Positions 6,941 through 14,072 of a DNA stretch of 17,105 nt are shown here, piece after piece. Under the pieces are notes generated by a model that ran no database searches, was not told the DNA's origin, and saw nothing but the letters and a program-made list of their open reading frames with translations. This DNA is from Puniceicoccales bacterium (GTDB lineage Bacteria > Verrucomicrobiota > Verrucomicrobiia > Opitutales > UBA953), in the NCBI GenBank assembly GCA_031284845.1, contig JAITXH010000086.1, forward strand, positions 1 through 17,105, read 5' to 3'. A program made the translations under genes and the position numbers. Each line of letters opens with the position of its first letter. Within the stretch, counting starts at the first letter, position 1.

Positions 6941-8629
6941 ATGCTTTGTTCTCTGCGGATTAAAAATCTGGCTTTGATGGATTCCATCACCCTCGAGTTG
7001 GCTAGAGGGTTCACTGTCGTAACTGGCGAAACCGGCGCAGGAAAAAGCATTCTGCTGGGGGCGCTCAGCCTGCTTGCCGGAAACCGTGCCGGGAAGACTA
7101 TCGTCCGCAAAGGTGCTGAGACTTGCGAAGTCGAGGGCATGCTCCATTTCGACAATGCCGCCTCCATAGACGCGGCGCTTGCCACATTGGAACTCCCCGA
7201 GTGTGAAGACGGGCAACTCATCCTGCGCCGCAGCATCTCACTCACCAAACCGGCGCGCATCCACATCAACGGCGCGGCCGCCACGCTGGCACAACTGGAA
7301 GCGCTGGGACAGTCCTGGATAGACTTCCACGGGCCGGGCGAACCGCAAAAACTCTTCCACGCACGCTACCAGCTTGAAATGCTCGACCTCTTCGCCGGGG
7401 CCGCACATCAAACCCGGCTGGCAGCCTACCAGCGGGAGTATGTGAAATGGCGGGCCGCGTTGCGCGAAATCGAATCCATCAACGCACAGGAAAAAATGTC
7501 GGAAGACGAAATCGCTTTTGTGCAGGCGCAGCTTGAGCGCATGAACGCGCTGGATCTGTCCGAAGCGGGCGTGGCTGCACTGGAGCGCGATTTTAAACGA
7601 ATCTCGTCAGCGCGTGAATTGGACGGCTTGTTTTCAGAGATGGAAACGGCACTCGGCGGCGAGGGCGGCGTGGCGGAGAAAATGGCGCTTGTGCTGCGGC
7701 TCGCACGGGAAATCGCCTCGCTTGACGAAAACGCAGGCGAGCAGGAGAAGCGATTGCACACACTCGCCGTGGAATTATCCGACATCCAGTCCGACTTCGC
7801 CCGCTTGTCCACCGGCTCCGGCGACGACGATCCCGCAGCTCTGGAGACGGTCACTGCGCGCATGAACCAGTGGTTGGAGTTGCGCCGCAAATACGGCCCT
7901 GCCCCGGAGTCCGTGCGTGCCAAGCGCGACGCTCTGGCGCGGCGCCTGGCCGTGCAGGGAGATGTGGCAGGGGCGCTCGCGCGCGCAGAAGACGCCGCTG
8001 CAAAAATCGAGCGCGGGCTGCGGGAAGCCGCCCGCGAGCTGCGTAAAACACGCACCGCCGCCGCCGGGGATCTCGCCGCTGCCGCTGCCAAGATGCTCGG
8101 CAAGCTCGGTTTCAAAAAAGCCGGCCTTAGCATCCGCATCGTGGATACGGAGAAGCTGGACAACAACGGCGACAGCGCGTGTGAATTTCTCTTCCAGCCC
8201 AATGCCGGGCAGGACTTGCTGCCGCTGAATAAAATCGCATCAAGCGGCGAAACTGCGCGTGTGATGCTGGCGCTCAAGACCGTGCTCGTGGGCGTGGACA
8301 AGACGCCGGTGCTGGTGTTTGACGAAGTGGACGCGAATGTGGGCGGCGAAATCGGCGCACAAGTCGGGCGCGAGTTGGCCGCCCTTTCGGGCCGCCATCA
8401 GGTGTTTTGCGTGACGCACCTGCCGCAAGTGGCTGCGCAGGGGCGGCAGCACTACGAGGCAGTAAAAACGCAGACGGACGATGCCACGGCGGTAGCGATC
8501 CGCGCATTGCACTCCACTCCCTCGGGGCGACTGGAGGAGCTGGCGCGCATGTTGGGCGACCGCCGGAGCGCCTCCGCCCGCACCCATGCAGGAGAACTGC
8601 TGTCCGGCGCGGCGTGGCACAAAGAATAA
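6941..8629 (+). CDS. recN: DNA repair protein RecN (SMC-like ATPase)
   Basis: 562 residues, typical of RecN. The N-terminus LRIKNLALMDSITLEL leads into Walker A GETGAGKS (29-36). A long Glu/Arg/Ala-rich coiled-coil section (about 150-380) is folded back between the two ATPase halves. The signature region IASSGETARVMLALK (432-446) is followed by Walker B VLVFDEVDANVGG, with Asp461-Glu462, and the His switch CVTHLPQVAAQ. In most RecN proteins the signature reads SGGE; here it is SSGE. RecN acts at double-strand breaks, holding DNA ends and chromosomes together before RecA-dependent repair. ATG at 6941 is the only sensible start and no Shine-Dalgarno precedes it. The gene lies 112 bp after the yrbL-like gene and may share its transcript. 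Confidence 0.96.
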   Translation: MLCSLRIKNLALMDSITLELARGFTVVTGETGAGKSILLGALSLLAGNRAGKTIVRKGAETCEVEGMLHFDNAASIDAALATLELPECEDGQLILRRSISLTKPARIHINGAAATLAQLEALGQSWIDFHGPGEPQKLFHARYQLEMLDLFAGAAHQTRLAAYQREYVKWRAALREIESINAQEKMSEDEIAFVQAQLERMNALDLSEAGVAALERDFKRISSARELDGLFSEMETALGGEGGVAEKMALVLRLAREIASLDENAGEQEKRLHTLAVELSDIQSDFARLSTGSGDDDPAALETVTARMNQWLELRRKYGPAPESVRAKRDALARRLAVQGDVAGALARAEDAAAKIERGLREAARELRKTRTAAAGDLAAAAAKMLGKLGFKKAGLSIRIVDTEKLDNNGDSACEFLFQPNAGQDLLPLNKIASSGETARVMLALKTVLVGVDKTPVLVFDEVDANVGGEIGAQVGRELAALSGRHQVFCVTHLPQVAAQGRQHYEAVKTQTDDATAVAIRALHSTPSGRLEELARMLGDRRSASARTHAGELLSGAAWHKE

Positions 8630-8644
8630 CCCTGCGCACACCCC

Positions 8645-8702
8645 GGAAGCTCTAAATCCCGGCTTCCGCCGGGATACTTACAAGCGGCGGGACGCCGCTT
8701 CC
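8645..8702. repeat. Double-hairpin palindromic repeat between convergent genes
   Basis: Two perfect hairpins stand side by side: ATCCCGGC-TTCC-GCCGGGAT (8656-8675) and AAGCGGCG-GGA-CGCCGCTT (8682-8700). Flanking GGAAGC (8645-8650) and GCTTCC (8697-8702) can also pair around them. Neither stem has a T-run, but the position between the converging recN and thioredoxin-like genes would suit a two-way terminator. The construction is like the hairpins in the larger element at 15400-15614. Confidence 0.6.
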
Positions 8703-8714
8703 ACTTGAGATGGC

Positions 8715-9791
8715 TTACTTTTTCACGCCAAGCGCGGCGAGCGCGGCATCGAGCTTCCCCGCTTCTCCGGGGTGTCCGTTGAAGTAGATTTTGCCATCGG
8801 CACCCACAAGCACATAGCGCGGAATGGAGTCCACGCCGAGCGCACGGCTGTAGATGCCGTCTTTCTCTACGAGCACGGGCAGAGTGAATTTGAAACGCTC
8901 TTGGATGACCTTGGCGTCAGCGGCATTTTGCACATTGAAAGCCAGCACGACGATGCCCTGCGGGTTGAGCGCTTCCGCTTTCTTCGGCAGATCGGGAAGA
9001 AGTTGGATGCACGGGCCACACCACGAGGCGTGGAAGTCGAGCAGCGCCCCTTTCTTATCCTTGAGCAATTCGCCCAGCGAGACGGGTTCGCCGCCCACGC
9101 GCTCAAACTTTACGTCGAGCGGCAAAACGAGGTTGGCGGTTTTTTTTGTCTCCCGCCATGAGGCGACTTTTCCCAGCGTGGAGGCGCGGGCGAGTGTGGT
9201 TTCCTGCCACAATGTCGCTTCAAAAGCTTTGCGAATGGCGGCTTCGTCACCGGCGGCAATCGCCTTGTCGAGCGCAGCGTCGTTATCCGTTTTGGCGTCC
9301 AATGCGTCACGGCGGATTTTGGCAATAAGCTCGCTTAATTTCGGCTCGAGCCAGAGCGCACGTCCCGCTTCGACGCGAAAGCCAGCCTCGTCGTTTTTGG
9401 CGAGCGCGGCCCGTCCGCGCAGCACATAGACGAGAGCGGCACCGACATTTTTATCCGGAAGGGTAAAGGCCGCAGCGGCGTCCCAGTTTTCCAGAGCTTT
9501 TTCCAGGCGTGCGGCGAGTGCGGAAAAGTCACTGCCGAATCCGTGGACGACACCACGGAAGGCTTCGGCCTCCAGCAGTTGTTGACCAGTGGCCCCTTGC
9601 CCGCGGGCCTTCTGCAAGATCGCGGCGAAATCTTTTTCATCTGCGACGGGCGCATCCGGGTAAAGTATCTCGCGGATAGAAGCGGCTTTTTCAGCGGCTT
9701 TTTCGACAGTGGGAGCCGCCTCATCAGCCCGAAGCGGCTGACAGGTCAAAGCTGCCAGAGAGAGGAATGCAAAAATGGTTTTTTTTAACAT
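8715..9791 (-). CDS. Exported TlpA/ResA-like thioredoxin-fold protein
   Basis: 358 residues from the ATG at 9791. The frame is open to a GTG at 9860, but the ATG begins a standard signal peptide (MLKKTIFAFLSLAALTC, then LRA|DE as a likely cleavage site); the Cys context does not fit a lipobox. Residues about 25-220 form an Ala/Glu/Lys-rich helical domain with TPR-like character that I cannot assign. The C-terminal 130 residues are a thioredoxin fold: LDFHASWCGPCIQLLP with Cys258 and Cys261, then the cis-Pro loop DSIPRYV (Pro324) and VGADGKIYFNGHPGE. Such proteins reduce or exchange disulfides in the periplasm, for example in cytochrome maturation or envelope redox repair. No partner gene (such as a DsbD- or Ccm-type protein) is adjacent, so the client is unknown. 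Confidence 0.92.
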   Translation of the reverse strand: MLKKTIFAFLSLAALTCQPLRADEAAPTVEKAAEKAASIREILYPDAPVADEKDFAAILQKARGQGATGQQLLEAEAFRGVVHGFGSDFSALAARLEKALENWDAAAAFTLPDKNVGAALVYVLRGRAALAKNDEAGFRVEAGRALWLEPKLSELIAKIRRDALDAKTDNDAALDKAIAAGDEAAIRKAFEATLWQETTLARASTLGKVASWRETKKTANLVLPLDVKFERVGGEPVSLGELLKDKKGALLDFHASWCGPCIQLLPDLPKKAEALNPQGIVVLAFNVQNAADAKVIQERFKFTLPVLVEKDGIYSRALGVDSIPRYVLVGADGKIYFNGHPGEAGKLDAALAALGVKK

Positions 9792-9861
9792 GAGAGTTGT
9801 ACGATTTCCGCGGAGAGTAAGTTCCACTGCCGCAAAGGCAATCGTTGAAGTAACGGGCACC

Positions 9862-9875
9862 GGCCATTGGCCATT
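9862..9875. repeat. 7-bp direct tandem repeat GGCCATT x2
   Basis: GGCCATTGGCCATT is an exact double heptamer, and GGCCA-T-TGGCC within it is also a palindrome. It lies in the divergent promoter region of the thioredoxin-like and MFS genes and shares the CCATTGG/CCAAT core of the other 7-bp clusters. Confidence 0.5.
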
Positions 9876-9879
9876 GCTT

Positions 9880-9910
9880 AATAATCCTAGATTAACTGTT
9901 AATGATTATT
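9880..9910. promoter_or_regulatory. AT-rich nested palindrome, probable operator of the divergent promoters
   Basis: The core ATTAAC-T-GTTAAT (9891-9903) is a perfect 13-bp palindrome. Outside it, AATAATC (9880-9886) pairs with GATTATT (9904-9910), so the dyad extends to 31 bp apart from a 4-base CTAG insertion on the left. It stands out as the most AT-rich stretch in the 247-bp gap between two divergent genes. A dimeric repressor of the MarR or similar class next to an efflux-type MFS gene is plausible, but no regulator gene is in the window. Confidence 0.45.
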
Positions 9911-9983
9911 TTGTTATGAAATCTGATTCTATACCATGTATGTCCTCCCCACCCCGGAATCCCCGGCCTGCACCCCCGCCACC

Positions 9984-9997
9984 GATGCCTGATGCCT
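9984..9997. repeat. 7-bp direct tandem repeat GATGCCT x2
   Basis: Two exact GATGCCT heptamers stand in tandem, followed by ACCATTG in the same 7-bp phase. They lie shortly upstream of the MFS gene start, before the purine-rich AAAGGAAA at 10012. Confidence 0.4.
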
Positions 9998-10038
9998 ACC
10001 ATTGCACAGCGAAAGGAAACCTGTCTTGATGGGTCTAT

Positions 10039-11307
10039 ATGCCAATTTTCAGATCATCGGGAACCGATGCTCCTCCCGTGTTCAATGAGCGGTTGCTGCT
10101 GTTTATTCTGGCAGCGGTCCAGTTCACGCATGTTTTGGATTTCATGATTATCCTGCCATTAGGGGAAGACCTGATGCGGCAATTTTCCATTACACCCGCA
10201 CAGTTCGGGCAGATGACAGCAGTCTATAGCCTGTCGGCAGCGGTAGTCGGTTTTTGCGCCGGATTCTTTATGGATCGCATCCCCCGGCGCGGCACCTTGC
10301 TGGTGCTCTACGCAGGGTTTGGTATTTTCACACTGGCTTGCGCAATCGCGCCGACTTTCGGCTGGCTGGTGTTCGCACGTGCGATGACCGGCCTGTGCGG
10401 AGGCGTGGCCAGCTCAGTCGTGCAAGCTATGCTGGCCGATGTCATCCACCCGGCGCGGCGCGGGCGCGGCATGGCCATTGTGGCGGCTGCCTTTCCGGTG
10501 GCCCAAGTGCTGGGGATGCCGGCAGGGCTGTGGATCGGCTCGCACTTCGGGTGGCACGCCGCATTCGGATTTCTCGGCGCCGTCGCACTAATCGTGCTCG
10601 CCGTGGCTATCTACGCCCTGCCCCCCGTGCCGTCCGTTCGCACCAAGGAGACGCCGCTCCGGCAGATGCAGGCGATTTTGACGCATCCGATCCACATCCG
10701 CGGGTTCGTTCTTTCGGCTATGCTTTTGTTTGGCGGAGCGCTCGTGGCACCGTTTATGCCGATGGCGATGGTGAAAAACGGAGGCATGTCCAAGGACGAT
10801 CTTTCCCTGATGTATTTTTGCGGCGGGATAGTGGTCTTCTTTTCGACTAACCTCTTCGGGTGGCTTTCCGACCGTTTCGACAAGCTGTATGTGCTATGCG
10901 GCATCTCGGTGTTCACGATCGCATCGGTCACTATTATCACGCGCTGGGTAAATGCGCCCCTGTGGGTGACGCTTATTTTTACGACCATGTTTTTTGTGAC
11001 GATGTCCGGGCGTTTCGCTCCGGCGATGTCCATGGTCGCCAACTCCATCGCTCCGCAATACCGGGGCGGCTTCATGAGTGTGAACGCCTCCGGGCAACAG
11101 GCGAGCGCAAGCCTGGCACACATCACTGCGGGCTGGATGATAATGGAAGACGCCAACGGGAAGCTCGTCGGCTACGGCAACGTGGGCCTGGTCGCGGCGG
11201 CGGCGTTTGTGATCACACTCTTCCTGGCGGCATGGCTGCGGGCAGCGGCACCGTGGGCAGCCAGGAATGACGGACGCGGCGGGAAAGCCAAATGGATGAC
11301 CACATGA
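10039..11307 (+). CDS. MFS transporter, DHA1-like (drug or small-molecule efflux type)
   Basis: 422 residues with about 12 hydrophobic segments in two halves. The N-terminal half shows QFTHVLDFMIILPLG (28-42) in the first helix; motif A, GFCAGFFMDRIPRRG (71-85), between helices 2 and 3; RAMTGLCGG (114-122) in helix 4; and a motif-C-like VAQVLGMPAGLWIG (154-167) in helix 5, a feature of drug/H+ antiporters. A second motif-A-like GWLSDRFDK occurs in the C-terminal half. It sits in the inner membrane, probably as a proton antiporter; the substrate is not identifiable. A TGA in frame at 10027 means translation cannot begin before 10030, so ATG at 10039 is the first possible start. A purine-rich AAAGGAAA lies about 20 bases upstream, rather far for a Shine-Dalgarno. 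Confidence 0.92.
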   Translation: MPIFRSSGTDAPPVFNERLLLFILAAVQFTHVLDFMIILPLGEDLMRQFSITPAQFGQMTAVYSLSAAVVGFCAGFFMDRIPRRGTLLVLYAGFGIFTLACAIAPTFGWLVFARAMTGLCGGVASSVVQAMLADVIHPARRGRGMAIVAAAFPVAQVLGMPAGLWIGSHFGWHAAFGFLGAVALIVLAVAIYALPPVPSVRTKETPLRQMQAILTHPIHIRGFVLSAMLLFGGALVAPFMPMAMVKNGGMSKDDLSLMYFCGGIVVFFSTNLFGWLSDRFDKLYVLCGISVFTIASVTIITRWVNAPLWVTLIFTTMFFVTMSGRFAPAMSMVANSIAPQYRGGFMSVNASGQQASASLAHITAGWMIMEDANGKLVGYGNVGLVAAAAFVITLFLAAWLRAAAPWAARNDGRGGKAKWMTT

Positions 11308-11335
11308 TGCGGATGCGTTCCTTCCGCATATTTTC
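11307..11335 (+). terminator. Candidate intrinsic terminator of the MFS gene
   Basis: ATGCGGA-TGCGTTCCT-TCCGCAT forms a 7-bp stem that begins on the last base of the stop codon and is followed by ATTTTCC. The T-tract is short, so efficiency may be moderate. Confidence 0.55.
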
Positions 11336-11562
11336 CACTTGCGTTGATGGTGTGCTTCGCTTTGTTGCGCCCCGTTCTTTCTCAGACCTGCAATTGTAGC
11401 CCGTCTATTTCACAAGACGCGGAAAGGTTTTCCGCCCCGGATTTTTGAGATGGATGCCGTTTGTCGTTTTTTTCCGATATGCACCGTAAGGTGCGTGGAG
11501 TGAAAATCGCTGGCGGCAGACAGCCGAAAGCCCAGGCAGTGCCGACCAAATTCCTGTGAAAT
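11308..11562 (+). other. Non-coding region 5' of the cobalamin riboswitch, with structured elements
   Basis: No gene is supported. After the MFS terminator there is a perfect hairpin GCGGAAA-GGT-TTTCCGC (11419-11435) with TTTTT at 11442-11446, which may be a second terminator. Further on are GCACC-GTAA-GGTGC (11481-11494) and a GC-rich segment with CGGCA (11514-11518) paired to TGCCG (11540-11544). The promoter of the btuB-like gene must lie here, but I cannot place it. Confidence 0.5.
11419..11446 (+). terminator. Possible second terminator downstream of the MFS gene
   Basis: A perfect 7-bp stem with a 3-base loop (GCGGAAA-GGT-TTTCCGC) is followed after CCCGGA by TTTTT. The gap between stem and T-run makes it imperfect. 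It would insulate the B12 uptake unit from MFS transcription. Confidence 0.35.
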
Positions 11563-11694
11563 GGGCGGGTTAAATTCGTTAGCGCGTTGGAATGCCGTGT
11601 AATCCGGCAACAGTCGCGCTGCGGTAACGGACAACCTGTCGCCAGTGCCGGCCTCAATTCGGGTCGGGTCGGTGCGAAAGCCAATAAGCCTCCC
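11563..11694 (+). ncRNA. Cobalamin (adenosylcobalamin/B12) riboswitch
   Basis: The segment follows the conserved order of the cobalamin aptamer. TTGGAATGCCGTG corresponds to the GGGAA..GGTG block, AATCCGGCAACAG to the AATCCGGNAC block, CGCGCTGCGGTAACGG to the CGCNNCGGTAANGG block, and GCCAGTGCC to the B12-box region. GCGAAAGCCAATAAGCC corresponds to the 3' AAGCCAGGAGACC block. The ends, GGGCGGGTT and AAGCCTCCC, can form the closing P1 stem with two mismatches. It lies 5' of a BtuB-like receptor, the classic target of this riboswitch, where bound cobalamin turns expression down. Match is by eye, not by covariance search. Confidence 0.85.
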
Positions 11695-11860
11695 TCGCGG
11701 GGTTTGTAAAGGCGGCGGCAGGGTTGGGTCAAAATCGGTTTCGGGCGCTAATGCTATTTTTTGGTTCCCCCTACTGCTTTTCCCTGAAGTCCGGAGTCCG
11801 AATACCACGCTGACGAGTTTAATCCACGGCGGCCTTTGTGCCGCCATCTTCATCGCGTCA
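11695..11860 (+). promoter_or_regulatory. Leader between B12 riboswitch and btuB start (expression platform)
   Basis: About 165 bases of leader separate the aptamer from the ATG. The clearest structure is GGCGGC-CTTTGT-GCCGCC (11828-11845), a 6-bp GC stem ending 15 bases before the start codon. It has no T-run, so control is more likely at translation initiation than by termination. I see no Shine-Dalgarno in the last 15 bases. Confidence 0.45.
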
Positions 11861-13870
11861 ATGAAACAAGTCTCTTCTCATTCAGCGCGCACCATTGCGG
11901 TGCGTGCTTCAACCGGGCGTCATCTCGCCCGCCAAACCCTCCTCGCCGCCGCTGTCTTCGCGGTCCCCGCTCTGTGTGCGGGCGTCCTGGCGGCTCAAAC
12001 GGCACCTGCACCGGGAAAACCCGCCAGTGCGCCCGTCAAGCTCGACCCCGTCGTGGTCGTCGCTTCTCGCTCACCTGAATCGCTCGCGACGGTGTCCCCG
12101 TCAGCAGGCTACATCAGCGCGGAAGAACTCGCCTCGACAGGCAAATACAACCTTGTGGACGTCTTGCGGGAACAACCGGGATTTTACACCTCGTCCAGCG
12201 GTGCGATCGGTGCGCAGACTTCGCTTTTCACACGCGGCACCAATTCCAACATGACGGCAGTGCTGCTTGACGGACGCCGCCTCAATTCCGGTTTTTCCGG
12301 CGGCTACGATTTGGCCAATTACGGCACCGACAATCTCGCCAGCGTGCAATTCATGCGCGGTGCCTCCTCCACACTTTATGGTGCCAGCGCCGTAGGTGGA
12401 GTCATTGACATGCGCACCGTGGATCCATTTGAGGTGGATGCCCCGACCGCCTCCTTTTCCGGCGAAGGCGGCAGTTACGGATTCTGGCGGACAGCGTTGA
12501 GCGCGGCGGGCAATTTCACCCACAGTGAAGACGCCAAATCCGGCGTCGGTTTTTCCCTCGGCGGTTCGTGGACGCAGACCGACAACAAGCGCCCGAACAA
12601 CCAATACCATCTCGGCTACATTCTCCCGCGATTTGACTACCGCGTGAATGAGAACCTGACATTCAACCTTCTCACGCGCTACTCCGACTACCACATGGGC
12701 CTGCCGGGGCCGACCGTCAACGCGTGGACACCCGGCTATCCCGGTTACAACGCCGTGGACTGGCAGGGTGGCTATGACTGGCTTGTCTCACCCGGCGCAA
12801 AATTCAAAATCAACGATGAGCTCCAGGTGCAGGCCTTCTATTCGTTCACGCGGACGCTCGTGGAGGCTTATAGCGCCAATCCGGGCAACTCGCGCTACGA
12901 GCAGGACAAGCACGAAGCCACAGTGTTTGCCTCGTGGCGCGTGGCCTCGTTTGTCACCTTGTCCGGCGGCTACACCTTTGAGCACACGCTCTACTCCAGT
13001 CGCAACGTCTGGTCGCCTTACAACGACGGCTGGAATAGCAACTCACTCTGGCTGGGCGCACAGTTCACGCCTGTGGAAGGGCTGAAAATCAATGGCGGCG
13101 TGCGCTACAACCATTTTGACAATTTCGACGATGCGTGGACAGGCGAGGCCTCCATCTCCTACCGCATCCGCCCCTCCGGCACCACGCTCCACACCAAGGT
13201 AGCCAGCGCCTACCGCACGCCCTCCGCCAACGACATGTCCGGCGGCACCGTCAACAACCAAACCCTTTCCCCCGAGGAAAACCTCTCATGGGAATTTGGT
13301 CTCAAGCAAGACATCCCCCTGCTTGAAGGCGGCGAGTTCAGCGTCGTTTATTTCGAAAATCACTTGCGTGACCTCATAGACTTTCAGTCCAACCCTGCTA
13401 CCTATGCCTATGAAGCCTTCAATATAGAGAAGGCGCGCACGCGCGGCGTGGAGCTTGGCCTGACGCTCAGGCCCATCAAACAAATCAGGCTCTACACGAC
13501 CGCAGCCCATCTCGACGCACGCAGCCTGTCCGACATCCCCGACTCCATGATACGCGATGGCGACCACCTGCGCCGCCGCCCGAATTGGACGGCCACCGTT
13601 GGCATTGAAAGCAACCCGATAGAATCTGTCACCGTCGGTTTTTCCGTCACCTATGTCCACGGGCGGCAGGATTTCGACTGGGATAACAACCGTCTGGTCT
13701 CTTTGAAAAATTATTCGTATGCGCGCTTCTACGCGAGCTGGCGTTTCTGGGAACACGGCGAAGTGTTCGGGCGCATCGAAAATCTTTTTGACCAAAAATA
13801 CGAAGGCGCGGCATTGCACTATCCCGCGCTCCCGATCACGGCCTACGCCGGGGTGCGGTTCAGCTTCTGA
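11861..13870 (+). CDS. btuB: TonB-dependent outer-membrane receptor, BtuB-like (vitamin B12 uptake)
   Basis: 669 residues from the ATG at 11861. The frame is open upstream to 11645, but that part overlaps the riboswitch; the chosen ATG starts a signal peptide with a long basic n-region and the core LLAAAVFAVPALCAGVLAA, cleaved near residue 46. A TonB-box-like LDPVVVVAS (61-69) comes first, then a plug domain to about 190 with FTRGTNSNMTAVLLDGRRLN (123-142) and MRGASSTLYGASAVGGVIDM (165-184), matching the BtuB plug pattern. The rest is a 22-strand beta-barrel rich in alternating aromatic residues, ending in GVRFSF with the terminal Phe needed for barrel insertion. The upstream cobalamin riboswitch strongly supports corrinoid as substrate. 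TonB, ExbBD and the BtuFCD ABC transporter are not in this window. Confidence 0.93.
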   Translation: MKQVSSHSARTIAVRASTGRHLARQTLLAAAVFAVPALCAGVLAAQTAPAPGKPASAPVKLDPVVVVASRSPESLATVSPSAGYISAEELASTGKYNLVDVLREQPGFYTSSSGAIGAQTSLFTRGTNSNMTAVLLDGRRLNSGFSGGYDLANYGTDNLASVQFMRGASSTLYGASAVGGVIDMRTVDPFEVDAPTASFSGEGGSYGFWRTALSAAGNFTHSEDAKSGVGFSLGGSWTQTDNKRPNNQYHLGYILPRFDYRVNENLTFNLLTRYSDYHMGLPGPTVNAWTPGYPGYNAVDWQGGYDWLVSPGAKFKINDELQVQAFYSFTRTLVEAYSANPGNSRYEQDKHEATVFASWRVASFVTLSGGYTFEHTLYSSRNVWSPYNDGWNSNSLWLGAQFTPVEGLKINGGVRYNHFDNFDDAWTGEASISYRIRPSGTTLHTKVASAYRTPSANDMSGGTVNNQTLSPEENLSWEFGLKQDIPLLEGGEFSVVYFENHLRDLIDFQSNPATYAYEAFNIEKARTRGVELGLTLRPIKQIRLYTTAAHLDARSLSDIPDSMIRDGDHLRRRPNWTATVGIESNPIESVTVGFSVTYVHGRQDFDWDNNRLVSLKNYSYARFYASWRFWEHGEVFGRIENLFDQKYEGAALHYPALPITAYAGVRFSF

Positions 13871-13886
13871 GGTAGCGGCTGAGGCA

Positions 13887-13919
13887 GGCCGGAAAAATGC
13901 CCGAATCGTTTTTCCGGCC
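13887..13919. terminator. Symmetric hairpin after btuB, possible terminator
   Basis: GGCCGGAAAAA and TTTTTCCGGCC form a perfect 11-bp stem with an 11-base loop, 17 bases after the btuB stop. The T-run lies in the loop-proximal part of the stem rather than after it, so it is not a canonical terminator; it may be a 3' stabilising structure. Confidence 0.4.
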
Positions 13920-13946
13920 CCCCTGCGGAAGGGGAATCAAGGATTG

Positions 13947-13983
13947 GAGGGTGTCGTCCTGTGCGGCACCCTCTATTGTTTAT
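13947..13983 (+). terminator. Intrinsic terminator of btuB
   Basis: GAGGGTGTCG pairs with CGGCACCCTC (one T-G wobble), giving a 10-bp stem with a 7-base loop, followed by TATTGTTTATC. Stem strength and the T-rich tail make it the best terminator candidate for the B12 receptor transcript. Confidence 0.65.
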
Positions 13984-14072
13984 CGAGGGAGGGCGGTCGG
14001 CAGAATGGACTCTGCGGATAAAACGAAGTGCTTTGTGTTGTCTGAACCGGGCATTGGTGTCAGTGGTGCTCA

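Noticed and set aside
6862..6963. 33-codon ORF starting MKKIILAPLP before recN
   Set aside because: It looks like a signal-peptide start but overlaps the recN start, has no ribosome site and ends quickly.
9792..9860. GTG-start extension of the thioredoxin-like protein
   Set aside because: ATG at 9791 starts directly at a normal signal peptide; the extension has no ribosome site and precedes the hydrophobic core.
11645..11860. N-terminal extension of the btuB frame
   Set aside because: It overlaps the riboswitch aptamer and lies before a clear signal peptide.
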